From Candidatus Nanohaloarchaea archaeon (GTDB lineage Archaea > EX4484-52 > GLR71): 11,722 nt of DNA. The translations under genes were made by a program, and so were the position numbers. The stretch covers positions 1 through 11,722 of the forward strand of contig DAOVHT010000030.1 of NCBI GenBank assembly GCA_030671745.1, written 5' to 3'. This document shows positions 1-7,150 of this stretch, in pieces (the stretch's first letter is position 1; the number at the start of each line of letters is the position of its first letter). The notes beneath the pieces were generated by a model. That model worked only from the letters and a program-made list of their open reading frames with translations. It did no database searches and was not told where the DNA came from.

Positions 1-3000
1 CAATACTATGAAGAAAAATGATGCGAACAATGCTTTCTTGAACAGTTCTGAGATAACTGATAATTTTGATTCTTCGTCTGAGATCATCTTTTCGGCCTCA
101 CTTATGATGCTGTTTGCCTGCACCTTCAGTTTAAGTGCTTCAGCAGTCTTTCCTGACTCAAGCAATGATCTGGACTCTTCAATAAGTTTTTTTGCTTCAA
201 AAATCTTGTCTTTTGCAGCACCGATGACTGTGCCATTCAATGCACCAAAATATTGCTGGAACATGTTCTGGTCTGAGATGTCTGCAAGAAGAGAACTGAT
301 ACGGTCATTGTATTCATAAAGAAGGGTTTCTGTGTTTTCTAATTGTTCAAGACCCGCCACTTTATTGGTCTCAGAAAATGATACCTGAATGGTGAAACTT
401 ACAGATTCTTCAATGTCTGTCTCATTTGCACTGAATTTTGCATTGATTGTGTAATCATCTACCTGCGTGTTTTCGGGAATATTTAAATTTATCATGAATT
501 TTGCTGATGCGTTCGGTGCAAGTTCGTCAATTTCTGCATTTATGAAGTCATACCAATCAGGCCATGCGACCCCATCAAGTGTCAGGTCCAGGTCATGGAT
601 TGTATCATTTTTCTTGTTTGTGACTGTTATCTCTATGTATTCCGTTGTACCCTGTTGTATAATGATTGTTTTGTTGTATCTTATGTCAAGAGTGTCTGTT
701 GCCTCGATTGTGTCTGTTGTGTCATTCTGTGTAGTGGTTGCAGTAGGAATTGTTGTTGATGGGGGTGATGTTGTGCCTGAACCGCTGTCGGTCTGTGGTG
801 CTGTGTAGATTATTTTGAAGTTATCTTTTATGTAACCGCGAACATCAGTCGTCTCATTGATTGCAGAGATTGTAACATAATAAGTTCCTGTGTGATTTAA
901 ATCTAAGAATGTGCAAGCATATTTTCCATCCGTACCAATTATATAATCATCAGGAGTCTTATTCCATCCATCAGACCTAGATAAATCATCATTGATAAAA
1001 CATGAGACCTTTACACCCTCAACAAATTCTAAATCAGAATCACCACTGTAGGTTACACTACCTATAACGGTTACATATTTTGAAATGTTGACTGTTGATG
1101 TTACACCTATGTCAGATAATGTGGAATCAATTGTTACGTCTAGCCAGACTACCTGAAGATTTGTCGAGTTTGAGATTGTCTTTGTCGTGTTCAATGGAGA
1201 TGTGGCATCAACTGAAATGTTATAGTTCTTTTCATCATCACCGTAAGGGACTTGCCAGTCACAGAAATAGGTTCCGTCTGTCTCGCTTGTGATGTTACAT
1301 ATCTTTGTCCCGTCAACATAGACATTGACATCGGCGTCAAAGACTACATTCGTGTTGTTGCCATTCACTATACCTGAAATCCTAACCCAATCCTCTTCAT
1401 TTGCGGTGTCATCTGTTGCGTTTGTATCTATTGTGATAGAATCTATTGTGTTTGTGACTTTCAGCGAATAAACATATTCATCTGTGTTATTGAATTCATC
1501 GAAAACTATCGTGCTGATGTTATGATTTCCGGTTGCAGGATTTATATCCACCAACACAATCGTATCGAGTGCGCCCATACTGTTTATGATCGATCTTACT
1601 GGGTTCTGCAATACCTCATCGAGATAAACATAGACTGAAGGAGTACCTATCACGGAATTATTGAGTGGTTTACCGCTCTGTTTCAATGCAGTACCTGTAA
1701 TTGTGAAATTGAAAAGCTCCTCTGAGATGTAACCCGTACTGGTATCAGATGTCAGATCACTCTGGGTTATATTAAGGTTTAATCTATCTGTTATGTTGAC
1801 AGACATTGTCTTCTTGAACAGATATTTTGAAGTTCCATTCTCCAAGACATAGATCTTGATAAGATAACTGCCCAAAGGATTTATTGTCGTGTTTGGATCT
1901 ATCTGCCATATCGGTGTGTATGTATATTCGGAAGTGCCTAGATCTGCGGTTGTCGTGTCTGACCAGATTATCCTGTTTCCGGAATCGTTTATGTAAAGCG
2001 CTTCGACCAAAATCTCTGAGTCAACCGATGATGATGCCAATAATGACAGGTTCAATGTAACATTGTCACCTAGATTAAAAATAGAGAGATTCTTACTCAG
2101 CCCATATATCCCGCCATCATCGTAGATGACACGGATTGAATCTGACATGTTTCCTGAAACAATGTAATCTATTGTATATTGTGTTTTTCCGGGAAGCAGA
2201 TATGATATGTTCTGCATTGCAAAACCTGTTGATGCTGTGCAGATTCCTGAGGTGTTAGGACCGGAAACGATACAACTTGATACCTGGTCGGGTATAGGGT
2301 ATTTTATAGTCAGGTTGGAGATGATAAAACCTGTCGGATTGACAATGTCAAATACAGCAGTCATATTATTTTCAGTGTTATCTGAACTATCATTTTCGGC
2401 CATGACTGAAAGAGTATCTATTGAGATAGGGGCTGACTTGAATGTCATGTTGATTGTTGTTTTCTGAGTTGAAAGGAGAGTTTCATCTGCAGAATAGGAG
2501 ATTGTAAACATTAATGATCTGTTCTCTTTTATGCGATAGATGAAATCGTCATTTGATATCTCTTTGGCAGATACAAAGGTAGTCGTTTGCATATACTGTT
2601 CGCTTGATGGATTCACACTCACTTTTGTCCGGTTTATCGTCACTTTCAATTCGGTGAAATTATCTTGCCCGAGATTGATTGAGGATATAGAGAGATTAAA
2701 TGCTGTCGGGTCGGGTAGATATTCACCTGCTAACGTTGCAATGAATGATATGTTTATCTTTCCATCTATTGGAGCTGTCACATTCTGATACCAGACAGAA
2801 CCATAGGTTGATTGCCAGACGTCATTGACATAAATCGGTTGTATATCTGATATGGGTGATATCTCAAGAGTCAGGTTCCAGGATAAAAAGTCACCTGTTG
2901 AGGGATTGGCATCAAGTTGCACGAGTGAGGTTTCTGTGTAATCAATATAGTCTGTGTCTTTTCCAGATTCTGTCTGAGGTACACCATACAATACATAGGA

Positions 3001-4965
3001 GTCTTCAATTGCTGAAATGAAATCTTTTGCGGTCTGATCTGCGATATTTTCTCGATTCAATACCAATGCATTCTTTGATGAGGTGAGAGCTGAACCTATA
3101 TCATTGCCTTCAAGAACTTTAAGGAAAAATTGTTTCGCCACAGTCTCCGAGGTCAACCAACTTACTGATGCTGAACCCACAAATGCGACAGGACCATCTA
3201 CACCAACATCATACATACTCTGGAGTACGAGAGAATCAGTATAATCCCAATCACTTGCATTGGCATTCGCCACATCCCATGTAGTTTCTGAAGTATCATT
3301 TCCTGAGAGTCTTGCGAAATAATCAGAGGTTGAGATAAATAACAGATTATTCTTCAGAGATGGTAAAGCCCCATATATCCAACAGCCCAAAGTTTCATTT
3401 TCTGAATCGGTAGAGGGACATTGGTTATTATCATTATCAACTTGATTTGAATCTGATTCATATACATAAAGCTTGTCATTCATCCCACTACCAGCAAAAT
3501 AGATTATAGAGTCATCTGAATTTGCAAGACGGGTTCCAAAAGATACGCCTGTTGCATTGGTTCCTAAATATGTGCTGCTACCACCTACTGGATTCAATAT
3601 GGTGCCGATAAATGTTGCTGCTTTCTGGTATGCCAATTCCAATGGCGCGAACACACTAGATCCTGTGAACTGCAAAGAGTCGGGGGCGTAATAATTGTCA
3701 TAAGTTGTAGCGTTTAAGGCAACTGTTCCTAAAGACCTGTCTACCAAGGCTTGCGCGTCTGCCGGGTATTTACCTGTCACCACACCCCAGGCGACATCAA
3801 CAAAAGGGTCGGCATCTATGCTTGAGAAAAAAGTGTTCAGGTTTCGTATCATGTCAGGTGTCACGTGCTGTGGATGAAGTATGACTGTGACATATTCGGC
3901 ATCGTATGCAGCAAGGATTGTCGCGAGTGAATCGTCGACTGAGACGTCGATTGTGCGCTCGTCAAAGTACACGATTGCTGCTCTCTGCGGTATTGAATAG
4001 TAATGGGGTAGGTCTATGCCTTCTGTGTAGATGTAAGAATTGTTATTGATTGTGGCATTCATACCTGTGCCGATTGCAGCATAGGATGAATTGTAATATG
4101 AGGACTGTAACGGCATCAATATGATGTAAGGTATAGATTCAGGTTCTGAGATGTTTACAGTAACATTCAAGTATGATGTATCTGTCCAGTTGTAGCCGTA
4201 CCCTGCGTATTCGTCTGCGACTGCAAAATAATATTCTACAGTCTCGCCATCCCAGGAAGCGAGATTGACAATACCGCTGCAAGTGTGATTCGGAGTTGTG
4301 CCTGAACAGACAAGGGACTGGTTGCGCCATGTAGAACTTTGATTTCTGAAGAAAATTAGACCCGAGGTTGTGTTAAGATTTTGGTCTGTGACAGTGACTG
4401 AGAAATTACCGAAATATTGTGTCATGACAGTGCCGTTTGAGGGGTTCGGTGCAGATAAAGTAGGTACGATACCGATCTTTGTTGTGAGTGTTGTCGTGTT
4501 GGTCTCTGAATTGTTGTCCGTTGTGTCTATTGTCCAGATGTGGTTGCTGTCATTAAAATTGGATGCGGTTGCGTTAAATGAAATGTCTAATTCTTGTGTC
4601 TCATTTCCAGATGTTGCATTACAGATTAGCTTTGAGACATTGCTACCTCCACCAGTCTCATTTGTACAACTCCAACCTGAAGGAAGTATAAGAGTTGACC
4701 AGTCGATAGAATAATTTGCATAACCTGTTGAATTGGTGGGAACTGTTATGTTTGTCTGGTTCAGGTAATCGTAGGAAGCATCAGTGATGTTTATGGAGAT
4801 TGTTATTGTTTCGGTACTGTTTGCTTTTGCCAAAAGATCTGAACCTGTTGTTGATATGCTTGTGTCGGGTTGGAAGGTATGCAGTGCAATCGTCGGTATT
4901 GAGAGGACTATCGCTGCGATGATCAAAACTGCAAAGAATATTGTGTTCTTGTATCGGTATTTCAT
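1..4965 (-). CDS. Giant secreted/membrane-anchored surface glycoprotein with a C25 (gingipain)-like domain, C-terminus beyond the window
   Basis: I read one open frame without a stop from the ATG at 4965 to the window edge (1655 codons), so the gene is 3'-partial. Residues 8-29 are a hydrophobic segment after a basic start (MKYRYK), a signal peptide or anchor. Residues 40-280 are Asn/Thr/Ser-rich and beta-sandwich-like, with about 25 N-x-S/T sequons in the first 310 residues and roughly 70 overall by eye. Residues about 325-665 resemble peptidase C25: DPFVDVAWGVVTG (386-398), GPVAFVGSASVSW (591-603), a G-x-x-I-G-x-A-L element (620-627) and an LYG-P element (659-663). The usual GHG reads GSG (492-494) and the expected Cys region reads STSDYF (545-550), so it is probably not a protease. 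Further Ig-like sequence follows to about 1385, then a Pro/Thr linker (about 1388-1425), a NEW3-like domain (about 1428-1530), a Lys/Glu-rich helical segment (about 1533-1640) and the start of a membrane helix ending in FASFFFIVL. It is probably an S-layer or cell-surface protein; its ligand is unknown. Confidence 0.9.
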   Translation of the reverse strand, partial: MKYRYKNTIFFAVLIIAAIVLSIPTIALHTFQPDTSISTTGSDLLAKANSTETITISINITDASYDYLNQTNITVPTNSTGYANYSIDWSTLILPSGWSCTNETGGGSNVSKLICNATSGNETQELDISFNATASNFNDSNHIWTIDTTDNNSETNTTTLTTKIGIVPTLSAPNPSNGTVMTQYFGNFSVTVTDQNLNTTSGLIFFRNQSSTWRNQSLVCSGTTPNHTCSGIVNLASWDGETVEYYFAVADEYAGYGYNWTDTSYLNVTVNISEPESIPYIILMPLQSSYYNSSYAAIGTGMNATINNNSYIYTEGIDLPHYYSIPQRAAIVYFDERTIDVSVDDSLATILAAYDAEYVTVILHPQHVTPDMIRNLNTFFSSIDADPFVDVAWGVVTGKYPADAQALVDRSLGTVALNATTYDNYYAPDSLQFTGSSVFAPLELAYQKAATFIGTILNPVGGSSTYLGTNATGVSFGTRLANSDDSIIYFAGSGMNDKLYVYESDSNQVDNDNNQCPSTDSENETLGCWIYGALPSLKNNLLFISTSDYFARLSGNDTSETTWDVANANASDWDYTDSLVLQSMYDVGVDGPVAFVGSASVSWLTSETVAKQFFLKVLEGNDIGSALTSSKNALVLNRENIADQTAKDFISAIEDSYVLYGVPQTESGKDTDYIDYTETSLVQLDANPSTGDFLSWNLTLEISPISDIQPIYVNDVWQSTYGSVWYQNVTAPIDGKINISFIATLAGEYLPDPTAFNLSISSINLGQDNFTELKVTINRTKVSVNPSSEQYMQTTTFVSAKEISNDDFIYRIKENRSLMFTISYSADETLLSTQKTTINMTFKSAPISIDTLSVMAENDSSDNTENNMTAVFDIVNPTGFIISNLTIKYPIPDQVSSCIVSGPNTSGICTASTGFAMQNISYLLPGKTQYTIDYIVSGNMSDSIRVIYDDGGIYGLSKNLSIFNLGDNVTLNLSLLASSSVDSEILVEALYINDSGNRIIWSDTTTADLGTSEYTYTPIWQIDPNTTINPLGSYLIKIYVLENGTSKYLFKKTMSVNITDRLNLNITQSDLTSDTSTGYISEELFNFTITGTALKQSGKPLNNSVIGTPSVYVYLDEVLQNPVRSIINSMGALDTIVLVDINPATGNHNISTIVFDEFNNTDEYVYSLKVTNTIDSITIDTNATDDTANEEDWVRISGIVNGNNTNVVFDADVNVYVDGTKICNITSETDGTYFCDWQVPYGDDEKNYNISVDATSPLNTTKTISNSTNLQVVWLDVTIDSTLSDIGVTSTVNISKYVTVIGSVTYSGDSDLEFVEGVKVSCFINDDLSRSDGWNKTPDDYIIGTDGKYACTFLDLNHTGTYYVTISAINETTDVRGYIKDNFKIIYTAPQTDSGSGTTSPPSTTIPTATTTQNDTTDTIEATDTLDIRYNKTIIIQQGTTEYIEITVTNKKNDTIHDLDLTLDGVAWPDWYDFINAEIDELAPNASAKFMINLNIPENTQVDDYTINAKFSANETDIEESVSFTIQVSFSETNKVAGLEQLENTETLLYEYNDRISSLLADISDQNMFQQYFGALNGTVIGAAKDKIFEAKKLIEESRSLLESGKTAEALKLKVQANSIISEAEKMISDEESKLSVISELFKKALFASFFFIVL

Positions 4966-5024
4966 AGAGTAACAATCCTAGATATCTAAAGCTAAAGCTA
5001 GTACATCTATTTTGGAGTTATGTC

Positions 5025-5034
5025 GTATATATAG
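5025..5034 (-). promoter_or_regulatory. TATA box of the surface-protein gene
   Basis: The minus strand reads CTATATATAC. A start about 25 bp downstream would fall near 5004 and give a leader of about 39 nt before the ATG at 4965. That leader holds a tandem AGCTTT repeat, a 10-bp palindrome (tagatatcta, 4979-4988) and a weak AGGA Shine-Dalgarno-like site about 10 nt before the ATG. The same 10-mer occurs again at 5118-5127. Confidence 0.5.
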
Positions 5035-5039
5035 GTTAT

Positions 5040-5142
5040 AAAAAAAAGAGTTGGGTGATTATTGAACCCCCCCACGGAGCACAAGTAAAATCACTTAATT
5101 AAAGTTGTGTAGAGGGGGTATATATAGTTTTTCTATCACCCA
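5040..5142 (-). other. Nested inverted repeat plus T8 tract: terminator or small structured RNA candidate
   Basis: Three nested complementary arm pairs lie between the ybjQ-like stop codon and the surface-gene promoter: TGGGTGAT (5052-5059) with ATCACCCA (5135-5142), ACCCCC (5066-5071) with GGGGGT (5114-5119), and CACAA (5080-5084) with TTGTG (5105-5109). On the minus strand the structure is followed four bases later by eight T (5047-5040). This could end ybjQ-like transcription, since archaeal RNA polymerase stops at U-rich tracts. A second TATA-like CTATATATAC at 5118-5127 inside the element could instead start a short RNA near 5097. In such an RNA, GTGATT (5094-5089) could pair with AATCAC (5060-5055), competing with the outer stem. 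The pairing was found by eye; the role is inference. Confidence 0.5.
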
Positions 5143-5147
5143 TAATT

Positions 5148-5471
5148 TTATCTTATCTTTACTGCTGTGCCGTAGGCCAAAATCTCAGCTGAACCTGCCA
5201 TGACCATGGATGTCTGGTACCTTACCGTGACTATGGCATTTGCACCTAGACCTTCCGCATCTTTGATCATACGTGCGGTTGCCTCATCTCTTGCCTCAAC
5301 AAGCATCTGCGTATACTCTTTAAGTTCGCCGCCCACAATCTGGCGCAGACCAGCAATCATATCCTTGCCGAACCATTTGGCACGGATCGTGCTGCCCTTG
5401 ACAAGACCTATTGTTGAAGTTATTGTCTTCCCTGCAATTTCATCAGTCGTCGATATTATCACTTGAATCAC
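5148..5471 (-). CDS. YbjQ/UPF0145 family protein
   Basis: The 107-residue product matches the small YbjQ (UPF0145) family across its length. It has the STT...GK opening, the GLRQIVGG...Y core (residues 41-53) with following Ala/Arg-rich helix, a LGANAIV-x-VRY strand (75-85) and the GTAVKI ending (101-106). Family members form cyclic oligomers of unsettled function; the 'heavy-metal-binding' label often attached to them is weak. No signal peptide is visible, so it should be cytoplasmic. The listed start is a GTG at 5471. A second in-frame GTG at 5462 is better placed, because AGGTGATT (5466-5473) lies a few bases upstream as a Shine-Dalgarno match and the protein would then begin VIISTT, like typical family members. 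It is divergent from the cysteine synthase gene and followed by the structured element at 5040-5142. Confidence 0.92.
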   Translation of the reverse strand: MIQVIISTTDEIAGKTITSTIGLVKGSTIRAKWFGKDMIAGLRQIVGGELKEYTQMLVEARDEATARMIKDAEGLGANAIVTVRYQTSMVMAGSAEILAYGTAVKIR

Positions 5472-5500
5472 CTTTGACCCTTATTTGGGGTTGCAGGTAT

Positions 5501-5516
5501 AAAAAAGTATATAAAT
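5501..5516. promoter_or_regulatory. Shared BRE/TATA region between the ybjQ-like and cysM-like genes
   Basis: The plus strand reads aaaaaag followed by tatataaat. Read rightward this is a purine-rich BRE plus TATA, with a start near 5537 and a leader of about 50 nt for the cysteine synthase. Read leftward, ATTTATATA lies 25-26 bp before about 5486, giving a leader of about 24 nt that holds the AGGTGA site before the GTG at 5462. A second AT-rich candidate for the rightward gene is ttataatatt (5530-5539). Which one is used cannot be told from sequence. Confidence 0.4.
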
Positions 5517-5585
5517 ATCAATAACACTGTTATAATATTACCTTATCAATTAAATAGATTGTAAAATAAAAGAGATGCGATTCTG

Positions 5586-6521
5586 ATGGAACAAAAATAT
5601 GACACCGCAACAAAAATTACCCAGAGCATAACTGAGCTTATAGGAAACACACCTATGATCAAGATACAGAAGATGACTGATGTTGGTGATGCTGAGATCT
5701 GCGCAAAACTTGAATGGTTCAATGTGGGGGGTTCTGTCAAGGACAGGATGGCATTATACATCATAGAGGATGCAGAAAGAAAGGGTAAACTGAAAAAAGA
5801 CAAGATTATAATTGAAGCCACATCAGGCAATACCGGTATTTCATACGCCATGATAGCTGCAATGAAAGGGTATAAGATTGAGATTGTGCTGCCAGAATGC
5901 GTCAGTGTTGAACGACGGAAGATAATCAAGGCATACGGTGCCAAGCTTATCCTGTCACCGGGCGCAAAAGGTACAGGCGGCGCCATTGAACTCAAACAGA
6001 AGATGATAGCTGAGAACAAGGATAAGTATGTGGATCTCAACCAGTTCTGCAACCAGGCCAACATCCTTGCGCATTATGAGACCACAGCCAAAGAGATAAT
6101 CGAGCAGACTGACGGTCATGTTGACATGGTCATAATAGGTCTAGGCACAGGCGGTACAGGTGTGGGTATCTCAAAAAGGTTGAAAGAGTACAATAAAGAT
6201 ATCAAGGTTATCGGCATCATACCAAAACTAGGGTTTTCTGTGCAAGGACTTAGGAATCCTAAAGAATCATTTCCTACCGAGCTCCATGACGATAAATATT
6301 TCGATGAAATAATTGAGATTACAGGCGAAGAGATTCCTGCAACTTTGGAGGCTGGGCGTGATCTTGCTATAAACGAAGGGCTTTTTGTAGGTATGAGTTC
6401 GGGTGCGGCCATGTATGTTGCGATGAATAAAGCCAAAGAATTAGGTAAAGGAAAAAGAATAGTTGTTATATTTCCAGATAATGGATATAAGTATTTGAGC
6501 ACTTGCCTGTTTGAGGAGTAG
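5586..6521 (+). CDS. cysM: Cysteine synthase, CysM-like PLP enzyme, possibly O-phosphoserine-using
   Basis: This 311-residue fold-type II PLP enzyme makes L-cysteine from sulfide and an activated serine. Visible hallmarks are the PLP lysine K52 in GGSVKDR, the substrate loop TSGNTG (79-84), the phosphate-binding loop GTGGTG (187-192), SSGAA (271-275) near the pyridine nitrogen and a C-terminal DNGYKYLST (298-306). The stretch GLRN...FPTELHDDKYFDE (221-241) and the C-terminal motif resemble actinobacterial CysM, where the equivalent Arg helps bind O-phosphoserine, rather than CysK with its GIGAGFIP loop. R223 is therefore a candidate phosphate ligand; this is inference from memory of the family. 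O-acetylserine or homologous use (cystathionine beta-synthase-like) is not excluded. It is monocistronic, with a convergent gene downstream. The Shine-Dalgarno signal is weak. A three-codon frame (ATG at 5575, stop overlapping the start ATG at 5586) precedes it. Confidence 0.9.
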   Translation: MEQKYDTATKITQSITELIGNTPMIKIQKMTDVGDAEICAKLEWFNVGGSVKDRMALYIIEDAERKGKLKKDKIIIEATSGNTGISYAMIAAMKGYKIEIVLPECVSVERRKIIKAYGAKLILSPGAKGTGGAIELKQKMIAENKDKYVDLNQFCNQANILAHYETTAKEIIEQTDGHVDMVIIGLGTGGTGVGISKRLKEYNKDIKVIGIIPKLGFSVQGLRNPKESFPTELHDDKYFDEIIEITGEEIPATLEAGRDLAINEGLFVGMSSGAAMYVAMNKAKELGKGKRIVVIFPDNGYKYLSTCLFEE

Positions 6522-6565
6522 ATAAGTTATATACCTGAAATTATCAAATATCTGTTTAAACGCAA

Positions 6566-7075
6566 TCAAATACCCACTGGTACTTCCAAGTCTTTCTCAA
6601 GTAACATACATTTTTGATTAAATCTATCAATCATATTATTCCAAACAGTCTGTAGAATCTTTATGCATTCTTCACTATTTGTTCTAACATATTCGGCATT
6701 GAGATATAACTGATCTTTTTCAAATTCATCGAGTGTTAAATTTATGGATTTGTCCTTATCATATTTATTATTGACCTTTATCTCATAACACTCTATATTA
6801 GACATACAAGCAGATATATCTTTTAATATATTACCTTCATCCGGATTATATAAACGGTACCATCCCTCTGGTGAGAATTGGATTTCATATTCTAAATTTT
6901 CAGAGATAGATAGCTTAATTTCTCCAATACCTGGATAATCATATCTTTTCTCAGAGTCTGTAGACTTTTTTTCTAGAAGAACCTCTGCATTAGAAAGTAT
7001 ATGAAGAAGATAATCTCGCACATTATTATCAATCGGTATAGGTTGCTCAAATTCCCTTATATCGGTAGAATCCAT
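6566..7075 (-). CDS. Hypothetical acidic cytoplasmic protein
   Basis: I do not recognise this family. From the ATG at 7075 it is 169 residues, rich in Asp/Glu/Asn/Lys, with no signal peptide or membrane segment. A helical N-terminal third (about residues 20-40) is followed by an apparent beta-rich middle with PGIGEIKLSISENLEY and PEGWYRLYNPDEG elements, then a helical C-terminal third from about 115 containing two Cys (in EECIK and QKCML). An in-frame TTG at 7087 would extend it by four residues (MCDY). It coincides with the position expected for transcription start, so the internal ATG is preferred. The gene is more AT-rich than the neighbouring SRP54 gene and convergent with the cysteine synthase gene, with 44 bp between them. 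Nothing in the context assigns a role. Confidence 0.75.
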   Translation of the reverse strand: MDSTDIREFEQPIPIDNNVRDYLLHILSNAEVLLEKKSTDSEKRYDYPGIGEIKLSISENLEYEIQFSPEGWYRLYNPDEGNILKDISACMSNIECYEIKVNNKYDKDKSINLTLDEFEKDQLYLNAEYVRTNSEECIKILQTVWNNMIDRFNQKCMLLEKDLEVPVGI

Positions 7076-7107
7076 ATAATCACACAAGAATACTATAATT
7101 TCAAATA

Positions 7108-7115
7108 TTTATAAA
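7108..7115 (-). promoter_or_regulatory. TATA box of the 6566-7075 hypothetical gene
   Basis: TTTATAAA is centred about 26 bp from 7085, which would give a leader of about 10 nt (GTGTGATTAT) before the ATG at 7075. It lies in the gap after the SRP54 stop codon, so this gene need not depend on read-through from SRP54. Confidence 0.5.
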
Positions 7116-7150
7116 TCTATGGGATTTGTGTTATTATTAAGTGTTAAATT

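Noticed and set aside
8..4972. Several short plus-strand and out-of-frame minus-strand open frames within 8-4975
   Set aside because: They lie over or across the single 1655-codon minus-strand frame, are low-complexity mirror translations of Thr/Asn-rich sequence, and have no start signals or recognisable motifs.
5052..5073. GGTTCAAT on the minus strand, resembling a tRNA T-loop
   Set aside because: The bases on either side of the loop do not form a 5-bp T stem, and no acceptor, D or anticodon arms can be drawn.
5546..6502. Minus-strand open frames opposite the cysteine synthase gene (5546-6064, 6116-6502)
   Set aside because: They are antisense shadows of a well-conserved enzyme with intact motifs; their translations resemble no family.
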